The position numbers and the translations under genes are program-made. Below, piece after piece: positions 24,797 through 33,159 of a stretch of DNA of 64,000 nucleotides. Origin of the DNA: Paracoccaceae bacterium (GTDB lineage: Bacteria; Pseudomonadota; Alphaproteobacteria; Rhodobacterales; Rhodobacteraceae); the NCBI GenBank assembly GCA_003512825.1, contig DOOI01000213.1, positions 25,910 to 89,909 on the forward strand, read 5' to 3'. The notes below the pieces were generated by a model that saw nothing but the letters and a program-made list of their open reading frames with translations, did no database searches and was not told the DNA's origin. Within the stretch, counting starts at the first letter, position 1. Every line of letters begins with the position of its first letter.

Positions 24797-25756
24797 TTAA
24801 ATTGCAGCGATCATCTCGGATTGTTTGACAATCACTTCCGCCTGCTTGATCGAGGCAATATCCACCAAACGTCCCTTGTACACCGTCGCGCCTTCGCCCC
24901 GCGCCTTGGCATCTTCCATCGCTTGCAAGATCTCGCGCGCCTCTGCTACGGCGGCCTCTGACGGCGTGAACACTTCGTTGGACAAAGTCACCTGCTTGGG
25001 GTGAATGGCCCATTTGCCCACCATGCCCAATGTCGCTGACCGCCGGGCCTGCGCGCGGAATCCCTCTTCGTCGGAAAAATCGCCAAACGGCCCGTCCACA
25101 GGCAATACACCATGCGTGCGGCAAGCGGCCACAATTGCCGTCTGTGCCCAATGCCACGGATCCGCCCAATATTTCGCGCCCTCATGCAGCATGTAATAAT
25201 TCGCCTGTGTGCCGCCGATGCCGGTTGTCTGCATGCCCATCGAGGCCGCAAAATCCGCAGCGCCAAGGCTCATCGCTACAAGGCGCGGGGTTGCTGCTGC
25301 GATCTCTTCCACATGAGCGATACCCGCCGCACTTTCGATGATCACCTCGAAACGGATAGGCTTGCTGCGCCCCTTGGCCCGCTCGATCGCGGTCACCAGC
25401 GCATCCACCGCATAAAGGTCCGCCGCACATCCCACTTTCGGGATCATAATCTGGTCCAAACGATCCGAGGATTGCTCCAACAAATCCACCACATCACGAT
25501 ACCAAAACGGCGTATCAAGCCCGTTGATCCGCACCGAAAGGGTCTTTTTACCCCAATCCACAGTGTTGATTGCTTCAATCACATTCGCCCGCGCCTGATC
25601 CTTATCTGTGGGGGCTACCGAATCTTCCAGATCGAGGTTGATCACATCTGCCGCACTCGACGCCATCTTTTCAAAAATAGCCGGGCGCGAGCCGGGGCCA
25701 AACAATTGGCAGCGGTTCGGGCGGGCAGCAGGCGTAGGTTGCAGGCGGAAGGACAT
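24797..25756 (-). CDS. mcl1: Malyl-CoA / beta-methylmalyl-CoA lyase (Mcl1 type)
   Basis: A 319-residue HpcH/HpaI-superfamily enzyme closely resembling Rhodobacter Mcl1, which cleaves L-malyl-CoA and beta-methylmalyl-CoA to glyoxylate plus acetyl- or propionyl-CoA in the ethylmalonyl-CoA pathway and related routes. Motifs seen: an RPNRCQLFGPGSRPAIFEKM start region, DVINLDLEDSVAP (metal/CoA site), RINGLDTPFWYRD, and the GKWAIHPKQ block. The related Mcl2 thioesterase shares the fold, but the N-terminus favours Mcl1. Monocistronic by appearance, with its own terminator; other ethylmalonyl-CoA genes are not in the window. Confidence 0.85.
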   Translation of the reverse strand: MSFRLQPTPAARPNRCQLFGPGSRPAIFEKMASSAADVINLDLEDSVAPTDKDQARANVIEAINTVDWGKKTLSVRINGLDTPFWYRDVVDLLEQSSDRLDQIMIPKVGCAADLYAVDALVTAIERAKGRSKPIRFEVIIESAAGIAHVEEIAAATPRLVAMSLGAADFAASMGMQTTGIGGTQANYYMLHEGAKYWADPWHWAQTAIVAACRTHGVLPVDGPFGDFSDEEGFRAQARRSATLGMVGKWAIHPKQVTLSNEVFTPSEAAVAEAREILQAMEDAKARGEGATVYKGRLVDIASIKQAEVIVKQSEMIAAI

Positions 25757-25911
25757 CGGCGCTCTCCGGTCAGTTGAGGGTCATTCGGCAATGAAATTGC
25801 GGTTTCGATGCCCGGAGAGTTAGGAAATTGCGCGGCCATGTGCAAGGCGATTTTGCCGCTGCGGCATTGCAGCCGCAGCATCCGCTGGATTGATAAGCAA
25901 TCAGAAGCGCG

Positions 25912-26769
25912 TCAAATCGCGGCTTTCAGGCTCTCTTCAAGGTAAATTTCGCGCAGACGTGCGGCGACAGTGCCGGGCTTGCCGGTGCCAATCGCCGTTC
26001 CATCGATTTCGACCACAGGCATGACAAAGGTCGAGGCCGACGTGATAAACGCCTCATCCGCCTCTTGCGCTTCTGCAATGCTAAACGCGCGTTCTTCGAC
26101 TTCCATCTGTGCCTCACGGGCAAACCGCAGCACAGCGGCGCGCGTAATCCCATGCAGAATGTCGTTCGACAATTCCCGCGTGATTATCCTGTTGCCCTTG
26201 ACGATGTAGGCATTGTTCGAAGTCCCTTCGGTCACCTTGCCATCTTCCACCATCCAAGCATCATCACAGCCTGCTTTTTTGGCCATCATCTTGCCCATGG
26301 AAGGAAACAACAGCTGCACCGTCTTGATATCGCGCCGCGCCCAGCGTTGATCTTCGATCGAGATCACTTTCATCCCAATTTTTGCCATCGGGCTTGCCGC
26401 CATGCCGGGCTTTGATTGCGTGAAAAGCACCAAGGTGGGTTTGGTATCCGCTGATGGGAATGCAAAATCGCGGTCTCCGGGATTGCCGCGCGTAACTTGG
26501 AGGTAAATCATCCCATCCACGATCTCGTTGCGCGTCACCAATTCGCGGTGGATCTCCAGCAATTCCGCGTCGGTGCAGGGGGTCGCCATATCCAATTCAG
26601 TGAGCGAGCGATGCAGGCGCACGATATGACCGCCGAAATCAATCAGCTTACCGCCCAACACACTGGTTACCTCGTAAACGCCGTCCGCCATCAGAAAACC
26701 GCGGTCAAAAATCGAGACGGTCGCCTCGGTTTCGGGCAGATATGCGCCATTCACATAAACGGTTCTCAT
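25912..26769 (-). CDS. D-amino-acid transaminase-like class IV aminotransferase
   Basis: A 285-residue fold-type IV PLP enzyme. It begins VYVNGAYLPETEATVSIFDRGF, the PLP lysine lies in RRDIKTVQLLFPSM, and the cofactor phosphate motif is EGTSNNAYIV. The overall pattern favours D-alanine aminotransferase (Dat), which makes D-Glu/D-Ala interconversions for the cell wall, over branched-chain aminotransferase or ADC lyase. It lies 95 nt downstream of the gamma-glutamyltransferase gene on the same strand, so cotranscription is possible and both handle glutamate-type substrates. Substrate specificity cannot be fixed by eye. Confidence 0.82.
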   Translation of the reverse strand: MRTVYVNGAYLPETEATVSIFDRGFLMADGVYEVTSVLGGKLIDFGGHIVRLHRSLTELDMATPCTDAELLEIHRELVTRNEIVDGMIYLQVTRGNPGDRDFAFPSADTKPTLVLFTQSKPGMAASPMAKIGMKVISIEDQRWARRDIKTVQLLFPSMGKMMAKKAGCDDAWMVEDGKVTEGTSNNAYIVKGNRIITRELSNDILHGITRAAVLRFAREAQMEVEERAFSIAEAQEADEAFITSASTFVMPVVEIDGTAIGTGKPGTVAARLREIYLEESLKAAI

Positions 26770-26864
26770 CGCGCGGTCTCCTCAAGGGCTAAATTGACCC
26801 TCGGCTTGTCGCCGGAACCGTCGCGTCGGTCAAGGGCGGGCACGTCGCACCCGCCCTCCCCAGA

Positions 26865-28442
26865 TCAATAGCCCAGAGCAATTCCGTCTTTGCGCGGATC
26901 AGATGCCCCTTCCAAAAGCCCGTCTTCGCGGAGCAAAATCATCTGCGCCCCGCCAATCGCCACCTTTGGCGTGGCAACCTTGTGTCCCTTGGCGGCCAAT
27001 TCGGCACGCACGGCGTCCGAATAGCCGCGCTCGACATTCATCACGCCCAAATCGGTAAAGCTGCGTGGCGCGTCCAAGGCATCTTGTGGCTCAAGCCCGT
27101 AGTCCACCATATTCGACACGACCCGCGTATGCCCGTTCGGCTGATAGGCTCCACCCATCACGCCAAACGGCGCGATCACTTTGCCGTTCTTTTTCAGCAT
27201 GCCGGGGATGATCGTATGCATCGGGCGTTTGCCGCCCTTCATCTCGTTGGCATGGCCCTCTTCCAGAGTGAAGCCAGCACCCCGGTTTTGGAAGAGCACA
27301 CCAAATTTCTCTGAGGCGATCCCCGATCCAAAGCCATGGAAGACCGAATAGATAAGTGACACAGCCATCCGGTCACGATCGACAACCGTGATATAGATTG
27401 TGTCCTTGTGAACCTGCTCCGTCAGTGGCGCCGCCGCAGCCATCGCATGATCGCGGTCAATCAATGCCGCCAGCCGCGCGGCGGTTTCCGGCGCAATCAT
27501 ATACTCCATGCGGGTTGTGTGGCTTGGATCAGCAATAAACCGATTGCGCGCATCATAGGCCAGCTTCGCAGCCTCAGCTTCGATATGTGCGCGCTCGGCA
27601 CCCCAAGGGTCCATCGATTTCAGGTCGAAATGCTTAAGGATATTCAGCATCAAGATGGCCGTGGCACCTTGGCCATTTGGCGGATGCTCGCAGAGTTCCA
27701 ATTCCCCATAAGTCCCAGAAATTGGCGTGCCATAATGGCTCTCAGCGGCAGCGAAGTCGTCCATCGTGTGAATGCCGCCGCGCGCGCGCAGCGCCGCCAC
27801 CATATCTTCGGCCACTTCGCCTGTGTAAAACGCATCTCGTCCATTTTTTGAAATCCGGCGCAGCACCTCTGCCTGACCCGGAAAGCGCATCATATCTCCT
27901 AGGGCAAACGGCGCACCGCCCTTGGTATAATGCGTGATCCCATGTCCCGAGAGTGTCGCCGTGTTATCCGCCAAATCAAATGCAACGCGTGGAGCGACTG
28001 GTACGCCCTCATCCGCATAGCGAATCGCCGGAGCCAGAATTGCATCCAACCCAAGTTTGCCGTGATCATTCGACAAGCGACAAAACGCATCAATTGCTGT
28101 GGGGATTGTCACCGCTTCCGGCCCATGCAGCGGAACAGCCGTCAACCCCCGCGCCCTTAGGTCTGCTGCATCCGCAGCCTTGGGGGCGCGCCCCGAGCCA
28201 TTGACCGAAATAATGTCTTCCGTGCCGGGCTTCTTGATCAAGACAAAGCAATCGCCGCCGATTCCGGTCATTTGCGGCTCGCAAATTCCCAAAAGAACCG
28301 CGCCAGCAATCGCGGCATCCACCGCATTCCCGCCCCGCTCCAAAACCTCAACCGCCACCTTGGCGGCCAAAGGGTGCGAAGTCGCACAAATACCATTTGC
28401 CGCAATCACTTGGCTGCGGCCTGGCTTTTGAAAATCACGCAT
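26865..28442 (-). CDS. Gamma-glutamyltransferase family protein
   Basis: A 525-residue Ntn-hydrolase of the GGT family, which cleaves gamma-glutamyl bonds (glutathione and analogues) after self-processing. The N-terminal half has the ANGICATSHPLAA and GGNAVDAAIAGAVLLG motifs. The nucleophile region is KDTIYITVVDRDRMAVSL, where the Thr aligns with the catalytic Thr of the classical TTHxSVVD motif but the next residues differ. GFGSGI and the late GGAYQPNGHTRVVSN region follow. No signal peptide is evident, unlike periplasmic E. coli Ggt, so it may be cytoplasmic. The start at 28442 is chosen over an extension to 28466. The deviating nucleophile context leaves the substrate open. Confidence 0.85.
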   Translation of the reverse strand: MRDFQKPGRSQVIAANGICATSHPLAAKVAVEVLERGGNAVDAAIAGAVLLGICEPQMTGIGGDCFVLIKKPGTEDIISVNGSGRAPKAADAADLRARGLTAVPLHGPEAVTIPTAIDAFCRLSNDHGKLGLDAILAPAIRYADEGVPVAPRVAFDLADNTATLSGHGITHYTKGGAPFALGDMMRFPGQAEVLRRISKNGRDAFYTGEVAEDMVAALRARGGIHTMDDFAAAESHYGTPISGTYGELELCEHPPNGQGATAILMLNILKHFDLKSMDPWGAERAHIEAEAAKLAYDARNRFIADPSHTTRMEYMIAPETAARLAALIDRDHAMAAAAPLTEQVHKDTIYITVVDRDRMAVSLIYSVFHGFGSGIASEKFGVLFQNRGAGFTLEEGHANEMKGGKRPMHTIIPGMLKKNGKVIAPFGVMGGAYQPNGHTRVVSNMVDYGLEPQDALDAPRSFTDLGVMNVERGYSDAVRAELAAKGHKVATPKVAIGGAQMILLREDGLLEGASDPRKDGIALGY

Positions 28443-28646
28443 TTTGGTTTGTCTCCCTGATCCCAAGCGGAAGACTAGTCTTTACGGCTGGGTTTGCAAT
28501 GATCTGGGAGTGTAGTTCCTCGACACCGAGCACTGGGTGGGGGCTGTTAACACCCGGTGCCGAGGGAAGCTATTTGCAGCTACCCTTCCCTTATGACGTT
28601 TGAGTCTGGCCTTCGTTGGGAAGAACTAAGGCATGTTTGTGGCGGC

Positions 28647-29174
28647 TCACTTTTTTCCTCCCTTGCTATAAGGCGGTCGTATCCGCTCGGGCACAAAAGT
28701 GAGCGTGAAAGACAGGTGGGTGACGCCATCTCGGCGGAAAATTCGCAAGTCATGCACCAAATCTCTAATAAGTGCCCAGCCAAAGCCACCTTCCGGCAAG
28801 GCTTCCGGCACAATATCCGCCAAACACTTGCCGCGGATCAGGTCCTCTGGCGGAGCCTGTCCCTGATCGCTGACCGTCACCACAAGCTTGCGCGCTAAGG
28901 CCAGAAAACTCACCCAAATCGGCCCCGAGTTTTTTGCGCCATAGGCGTGCTCTTCGATGTTGTTGAATACTTCTGCCATGACAATCTCCGCCGCTTCGAT
29001 CAAATCGCCCGGCATGGCCCAAGCCGCCAAACAAGCCATCAACTCCTCTAAGGCTGCGCGCACCTGCATGGGTCCGGTCGTGAACTGCAACGCAAAGAAT
29101 CGTTCCGCGCCCGCTGCGTTGTCGGCTCCGCTGTCATCAACTGGTCCGCGCATCTGCCTCGCCTCAGCTCGCAT
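28647..29174 (-). CDS. RsbW-like anti-sigma factor / serine kinase (HATPase)
   Basis: A 175-residue ATP-binding protein of the RsbW/SpoIIAB group: N-box EVFNNIEEHAYG, then VSDQGQAPPEDL and the G-box GGFGWALIRDLV. In partner-switch systems such a protein holds a sigma factor or another target and is released by an unphosphorylated STAS protein. The STAS partner is encoded immediately upstream with an 11-nt overlap. ATG at 29174 (preceded by GTG) or ATG at 29153 could be the start. No sigma factor or PP2C phosphatase gene is adjacent, so the target of this module is unknown. Confidence 0.8.
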   Translation of the reverse strand: MRAEARQMRGPVDDSGADNAAGAERFFALQFTTGPMQVRAALEELMACLAAWAMPGDLIEAAEIVMAEVFNNIEEHAYGAKNSGPIWVSFLALARKLVVTVSDQGQAPPEDLIRGKCLADIVPEALPEGGFGWALIRDLVHDLRIFRRDGVTHLSFTLTFVPERIRPPYSKGGKK

Positions 29175-29490
29175 CACTTATACCCGCCTCCACCGACACA
29201 TGGATGGGAAAGACACTGTCCATCCGCGTGAGGCGAAACACTCTTTCCACGGTTGGGGTCAGTCCCGCCAAATGCAGGCGACGCGGCGCCAAAGCCTTCA
29301 TCACAGCCACGATTGCCCCCAAGCCGGAGCTGTCAACAAAGGTAATCCGCGTCAAATCGAGAACCACCGCGCCGTCTCCGGGCAATCCCCGCATTGCTTC
29401 CTTGAAGGCCAGCGCCACTGCCGCATCAATGCGCGAGGCTTCAAGGGTCACAACCAGACAATTGCGCTCAAGTTGGTGGATCAGCCGCAT
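29164..29490 (-). CDS. STAS-domain anti-anti-sigma factor (RsbV-like)
   Basis: A 108-residue STAS protein with the phosphorylation motif TFVDSSGLGAIV; the first or second Ser is the usual site modified by an RsbW-type kinase. The start at 29490 has CGGAG 7 nt upstream; in-frame codons run back to 29550. It overlaps the RsbW-like gene by 11 nt, the normal order for a partner-switching pair. Unphosphorylated, it would sequester the kinase and free its target. No stress-sensor gene is attached. Confidence 0.8.
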   Translation of the reverse strand: MRLIHQLERNCLVVTLEASRIDAAVALAFKEAMRGLPGDGAVVLDLTRITFVDSSGLGAIVAVMKALAPRRLHLAGLTPTVERVFRLTRMDSVFPIHVSVEAGISDAS

Positions 29491-29585
29491 CATCACGCTC
29501 CGCAGAAATACGCATACACTCGGCAAAGACTGGACGATAAACCTTTCCATCTCGTATTCATGGCTCAGGAAAATGGGAGGACATG

Positions 29586-30758
29586 ATGCAAGAGGTCGTA
29601 ATCGCAGGCGCCGCGCGCACCGCCATGGGTGGATTTCAGGGCGTTTTTAACACCGTCTCTGCCGCGCAACTCGGCGGCGCTGCCATCCGCGCGGCTCTGG
29701 CCGACGCCGGAGCCAGCACCGTCGATGAGCTCTTGATGGGCTGCGTCCTCCCCGCAGGCCAAGGCCAAGCGCCAGCCCGCCAAGCAGGCTTTGCCGGCGG
29801 ATTAGGCGAAGAGGTGCCAGCCACAACGCTTAACAAAATGTGCGGCTCAGGCATGAAGGCCACCATGATCGCCTTCGACCAAATTGCGCTCGGACATGCC
29901 CAAACAATGATCGCAGGCGGCATGGAATCGATGTCCAATGCCCCCTACCTTCTGCCAGCTATGCGGGGCGGAGCGCGCATAGGCCACCAAGGCGCAATCG
30001 ACCATATGTTCCTCGATGGTCTGGAAGACGCCTATGACAAAGGCCGCCTGATGGGCACATTCGCAGAAGATTGCGCCGAAGCGTTCCAATTCACACGCGC
30101 GGATCAAGACGCCTACGCATTGGGCTCGCTCGAAAATGCGCTAAAGGCCATCCAAAGCGGCGCGTTTGACGGCGAAGTCTTCCCCGTTACTCTCTCGGGA
30201 CGCGCGGGCGACACGGTGGTGTCGGAGGACGAACAGCCGGCCAAGGCCCGCCCGGACAAGATCCCGACCCTCAAGCCTGCCTTCCGCAAAGATGGCACCG
30301 TTACCGCCGCCAATGCCTCGTCGATCTCTGATGGCGCTGCCGCCTTGGTGCTGGCGTCGCGCCAAGCGGCACAAGCGCAAGGCCTGAAAATCCGGGCGCG
30401 GATCCTTGGCCACGCAAGCCACGCGCAAGCCCCCGCACATTTCCCGACCGCACCAGTGCCCGCTGCCCGCAAATTGCTCGACCGTTTGGGCTGGGAGAAA
30501 GACAGCGTTGACCTTTGGGAAGTCAACGAAGCCTTCGCCGTCGTCCCCATGGCCTTCATGCATGAAATGGGGATCGCACGCAGCAAGATGAACGTCAACG
30601 GCGGGGCCTGCGCGCTTGGGCATCCCATCGGTGCCTCTGGTGCAAGGATTATTGTGACGCTGCTCAACGCACTTGAAAAGCGTGGCCTGAACCGTGGCAT
30701 CGCAGCAATTTGCATCGGGGGCGGCGAAGGAACAGCCATCGCCATCGAACGCACATAA
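29586..30758 (+). CDS. Acetyl-CoA C-acetyltransferase (thiolase II)
   Basis: A 390-residue biosynthetic/degradative thiolase. The acylated cysteine is in NKMCGSGMKA, the C-terminal active-site block is NGGACALGHPIGASGAR, and CIGGGEGTA holds the second cysteine. The NEAFA histidine/asparagine loop is present. It most resembles acetoacetyl-CoA thiolases (PhaA/AtoB/ThlA) used in PHB synthesis or acetoacetate breakdown. No phaB or ketothiolase partner is adjacent. Two consecutive ATGs (29583 and 29586) follow GGGAGG; the second has the better spacing. It is followed by three palindromes. Confidence 0.87.
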   Translation: MQEVVIAGAARTAMGGFQGVFNTVSAAQLGGAAIRAALADAGASTVDELLMGCVLPAGQGQAPARQAGFAGGLGEEVPATTLNKMCGSGMKATMIAFDQIALGHAQTMIAGGMESMSNAPYLLPAMRGGARIGHQGAIDHMFLDGLEDAYDKGRLMGTFAEDCAEAFQFTRADQDAYALGSLENALKAIQSGAFDGEVFPVTLSGRAGDTVVSEDEQPAKARPDKIPTLKPAFRKDGTVTAANASSISDGAAALVLASRQAAQAQGLKIRARILGHASHAQAPAHFPTAPVPAARKLLDRLGWEKDSVDLWEVNEAFAVVPMAFMHEMGIARSKMNVNGGACALGHPIGASGARIIVTLLNALEKRGLNRGIAAICIGGGEGTAIAIERT

Positions 30759-30761
30759 ACA

Positions 30762-30828
30762 AAAACTCTTGCAAGAGTTTTCCGAATTCCTTGCAAGGAA
30801 TTCTCTAAGGTCCTTGCAAGGACCTTAG
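30762..30828. repeat. Three tandem perfect palindromes sharing a CTTGCAAG core
   Basis: Perfect inverted repeats lie at 30762-30781 (20 bp), 30784-30803 (20 bp) and 30805-30828 (24 bp). Each is centred on CTTGCAAG but has different outer arms (AAAACT, GAATTC, CTAAGGTC types). Centres are 22 and 23 bp apart. They fill most of the 88-bp gap between the thiolase stop and the msrC ribosome-binding site. Each half is self-complementary, so hairpins with minimal loops are possible in RNA or single-stranded DNA, and as duplex they look like operator repeats. No U-run follows, so simple intrinsic termination is not indicated. Confidence 0.85.
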
Positions 30829-30846
30829 GCAAGACAGGAGGCACGC

Positions 30847-31305
30847 GTGCCAGTCAACTACTCCGAGCTTTCCGCTCAAATCATCGCGCTGACAGCGGGC
30901 GAGCGCGACACGGTCTCGCTCATGGCCACGCTCGCATGCGAAGTGCACCGCGCCGATGCGCGCTTTGACTGGACCGGGTTTTACAGGGTTGTCGCACCAG
31001 ACATCTTGAAAATCGGCCCCTATCAAGGCGGGCATGGCTGTCTGGTTATCCCGTTCTCTCGCGGTGTCTGTGGCGCTTGCGCGCGAACGGGAGAGGTCCA
31101 GCTGGTGCCCGACGTAGAGGCCTTTCCCGGCCATATCGCATGCGCGGCGTCGACCCGCTCCGAGCTGGTCTTGCCGGTTCGCAATGCCGCAGGCCGGCTC
31201 TTGGGGGTCTTCGATATCGACAGCGACTTGCCAGATGCCTTCAGCCAAACAGATGCGGAGGAGCTGCAATCTATTCTTGATCAGGTGTTTGCCGAGGCCG
31301 AGTAG
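30847..31305 (+). CDS. msrC: Free methionine-(R)-sulfoxide reductase, GAF type
   Basis: A 152-residue GAF-domain enzyme that reduces free Met-R-sulfoxide. All three cysteines used by fRMsr are in place: HGCLVIPF, RGVCGACA and HIACAAS, along with the DWTGFYRV and GPYQGG substrate region and SRSEL-like TRSELVLPV. The start is a GTG at 30847 with AGGAGG 5 nt upstream. The three palindromes lie just upstream and could control it. Cytoplasmic oxidative-repair function is well supported by the cysteine pattern. Confidence 0.88.
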   Translation: MPVNYSELSAQIIALTAGERDTVSLMATLACEVHRADARFDWTGFYRVVAPDILKIGPYQGGHGCLVIPFSRGVCGACARTGEVQLVPDVEAFPGHIACAASTRSELVLPVRNAAGRLLGVFDIDSDLPDAFSQTDAEELQSILDQVFAEAE

Positions 31306-31374
31306 GCTTGACACGGGCCTACGCCGCCCCGCCCCAGTCTCTGCCCCCGCCGGGGTATGGTCCGCCCAATGTCC

Positions 31375-32349
31375 CTAGCCGCCGCCAATAATTGCGCCTG
31401 CAGCAAAGACCAAGGCACCGCCAACCACGACTTGGAAAGCGGCCCGCAGGAACGGAGTTTGCATATAGCGGTTCTGAATCCATGCGATGGCCCAGAGCTC
31501 TATAAAGACCACGACCATTGCGGTGATCGTGGCGGTCCAGAAATGTGGGATCAGATAGGGCAACGCATGGCCAAGGCCGCCCAGCGTTGTCATAACACCT
31601 GCCGAGATACCGCGTTTCACGGGTGATCCACGACCCGAAAGCTGGCCATCGTCCGATGCGGCTTCCGTAAAGCCCATAGAGATGCCTGCGCCCACAGACG
31701 CCGCAAGCCCCACCAAGAACGTGGTCCAAGTGTCTTGAGTGGCAAAGGCCGTGGCAAAAATCGGCGCGAGCGTAGATACCGATCCATCCATCAAGCCCGC
31801 AAGGCCCGGCTGCACCCATGTCAGCACGAATTGCCGATGCGCGCTTTCGGCTTCGTTTTCCAAGGTTTCATCGTCCAGATGGGCCTTCTCCAAACTGCCC
31901 GCCCGGTGCTGGTGGCCTGCTTCGGCGGCCGCAAGGTCGCCCAGCAATTTGCGCGTTCCCGCATCAGAAGAGGACTGTGCCGCCATCAGATAAAAGCGTT
32001 CTGCTTCTCTCTCCATCGCGCGGGCTTCGGCGCGAATTTTCTCAAGACCGAGGTTTTGCACCAACCAGACCGGCCGACGGGCATAGTAGCCAGCCACATG
32101 CTCACGCCGTATCAGCGGAATGACTTCGCCAAAGCGGCGGCGGTGCATTTCGATCAAGCGCTGGCGGTGTGCGTCTTCTTCCGCAGCCATCTCGTCGAAA
32201 ACCACAGCCGTCGCTGGAAACTCAGCGCGCAATTGCTCGGCATAAGAACGATAGATGCGTCCATCATCTTCTTCGCTCGAAATCGCAAGCGACAGAATCT
32301 CTTGCTCGGTGAGATCGCGGAAATGTCGTCTTTGGCTGAAAAATCGCAT
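31375..32349 (-). CDS. mbfA: Membrane-bound ferritin/VIT1 fusion iron exporter (MbfA-like)
   Basis: A 324-residue fusion. Residues about 12-165 form a ferritin/rubrerythrin-like helical domain with paired acidic/His motifs (SSEEDDGRIY, DEMAAEEDAHR, EREAERFY, EAGHQHRA). Residues about 185-324 form a VIT1/CCC1-type membrane transporter with several helices (GLMDGSVSTLAPIFA, LVGLAASVGAGISMG). In Bradyrhizobium and Agrobacterium MbfA exports iron and protects from iron/peroxide stress. The start at 32349 has GGAG 8 nt upstream; longer extensions would run through the palindrome. An Irr-like box lies 15-31 bp upstream. It is divergent from a TetR gene. Confidence 0.85.
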   Translation of the reverse strand: MRFFSQRRHFRDLTEQEILSLAISSEEDDGRIYRSYAEQLRAEFPATAVVFDEMAAEEDAHRQRLIEMHRRRFGEVIPLIRREHVAGYYARRPVWLVQNLGLEKIRAEARAMEREAERFYLMAAQSSSDAGTRKLLGDLAAAEAGHQHRAGSLEKAHLDDETLENEAESAHRQFVLTWVQPGLAGLMDGSVSTLAPIFATAFATQDTWTTFLVGLAASVGAGISMGFTEAASDDGQLSGRGSPVKRGISAGVMTTLGGLGHALPYLIPHFWTATITAMVVVFIELWAIAWIQNRYMQTPFLRAAFQVVVGGALVFAAGAIIGGG

Positions 32350-32363
32350 TCTGCCGGCTCCAG

Positions 32364-32380
32364 TTTGGAATGATTCCAAG
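32364..32380. promoter_or_regulatory. Candidate Irr box / iron control element upstream of mbfA
   Basis: TTTGGAATGATTCCAAG contains perfect 7-bp arms around one base (32365-32379) and matches the layout of the alphaproteobacterial ICE (TTTAGAA-N3-TTCTAAA) with G/C substitutions at the fourth position. It lies 15-31 bp upstream of mbfA, a known Irr target in rhizobia. Inferred effect: Irr repression when iron is low. Confidence 0.65.
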
Positions 32381-32490
32381 TTAACCTGTGTTTGCACCGC
32401 ATTCAAGGCAGGGTGCTTGCGAAAAGTGAACCGAACAGTCTACATGGTAACATTCAAGGTGTGAGTAAAACAGGAGCGTTCGCAGCCAAT

Positions 32491-33099
32491 ATGCCGGATG
32501 GTATTCGACGAGGACGAAAATATGATCAGGTCTTGATAGGCGCGCGCGATGTCTTCCTCGTGCATGGCTATGAAGCGGCCTCTGTCGATGAAATCGCCCG
32601 TGCAAGCGGCGTGAGCAAAGCCACGCTCTACAGCTATTTCCCCGACAAACAGCATTTGTTCATCGAAGTCGTCCGTTCTGAATGCAACCGTCAGGCGGAT
32701 GCCGCTGTCGAGGTGATTGCCCCTGATGCCCCGGCTTCCGTCGTGCTGGAACAGGTCGCGCGCCATATCCTCGCTTTTGTGCTCTCAGATTTCGCTCAGG
32801 CCGTTTTCCGTGTGTGCGTCTCCGAGGCCGAGCGCTTCCCCGAATTGGGCCGCGCCTTTTACGAAAGCGGTCCCCGACTGGGCCATTTGCGGTTGGTTGC
32901 GTGGATGCAATCTGCGGTCGCCGAAGGCAAACTGGCGATCGACGATGTGCCGCTTGCTGCGGATCAATTTGCCGAGCTTTGCAAAGCGTCGCTTTGGACC
33001 AAATCCTTCTTCGGCATCCAGACTCGCTTCTCCAAAGCCGAGGTTGATCACGTCATTCATGGGGCCGTCGCCACCTTCCTCGCGCGCTACGGCAATTGA
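32491..33099 (+). CDS. TetR/AcrR family transcriptional regulator
   Basis: A 202-residue TetR regulator. The helix-turn-helix spans about residues 12-58: GARDVFLVHGYEAASVDEIA followed by GVSKATLYSYFPDKQHLF. The C-terminal ligand domain contains AVFRVCVSEAERFPELGRAFY, as in AefR-like TetR_C proteins. The ATG at 32491 is the conventional start, but a GTG at 32461 is possible and neither has a strong ribosome-binding site. It is divergent from mbfA with a 141-bp gap and upstream of the MetE-like gene by 60 bp. Target unknown. Confidence 0.82.
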   Translation: MPDGIRRGRKYDQVLIGARDVFLVHGYEAASVDEIARASGVSKATLYSYFPDKQHLFIEVVRSECNRQADAAVEVIAPDAPASVVLEQVARHILAFVLSDFAQAVFRVCVSEAERFPELGRAFYESGPRLGHLRLVAWMQSAVAEGKLAIDDVPLAADQFAELCKASLWTKSFFGIQTRFSKAEVDHVIHGAVATFLARYGN

Positions 33100-33159
33100 T
33101 TTACGTTGTTAATTGGTTTCACGTGGCTATTCTCTCCAGATCACTCGGAGGAATAACCC

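Noticed and set aside
28443-28646. Possible small gene between the gamma-glutamyltransferase and RsbW-like genes
   Set aside because: Short frames exist on both strands but lack ribosome-binding sites and any recognisable motif.
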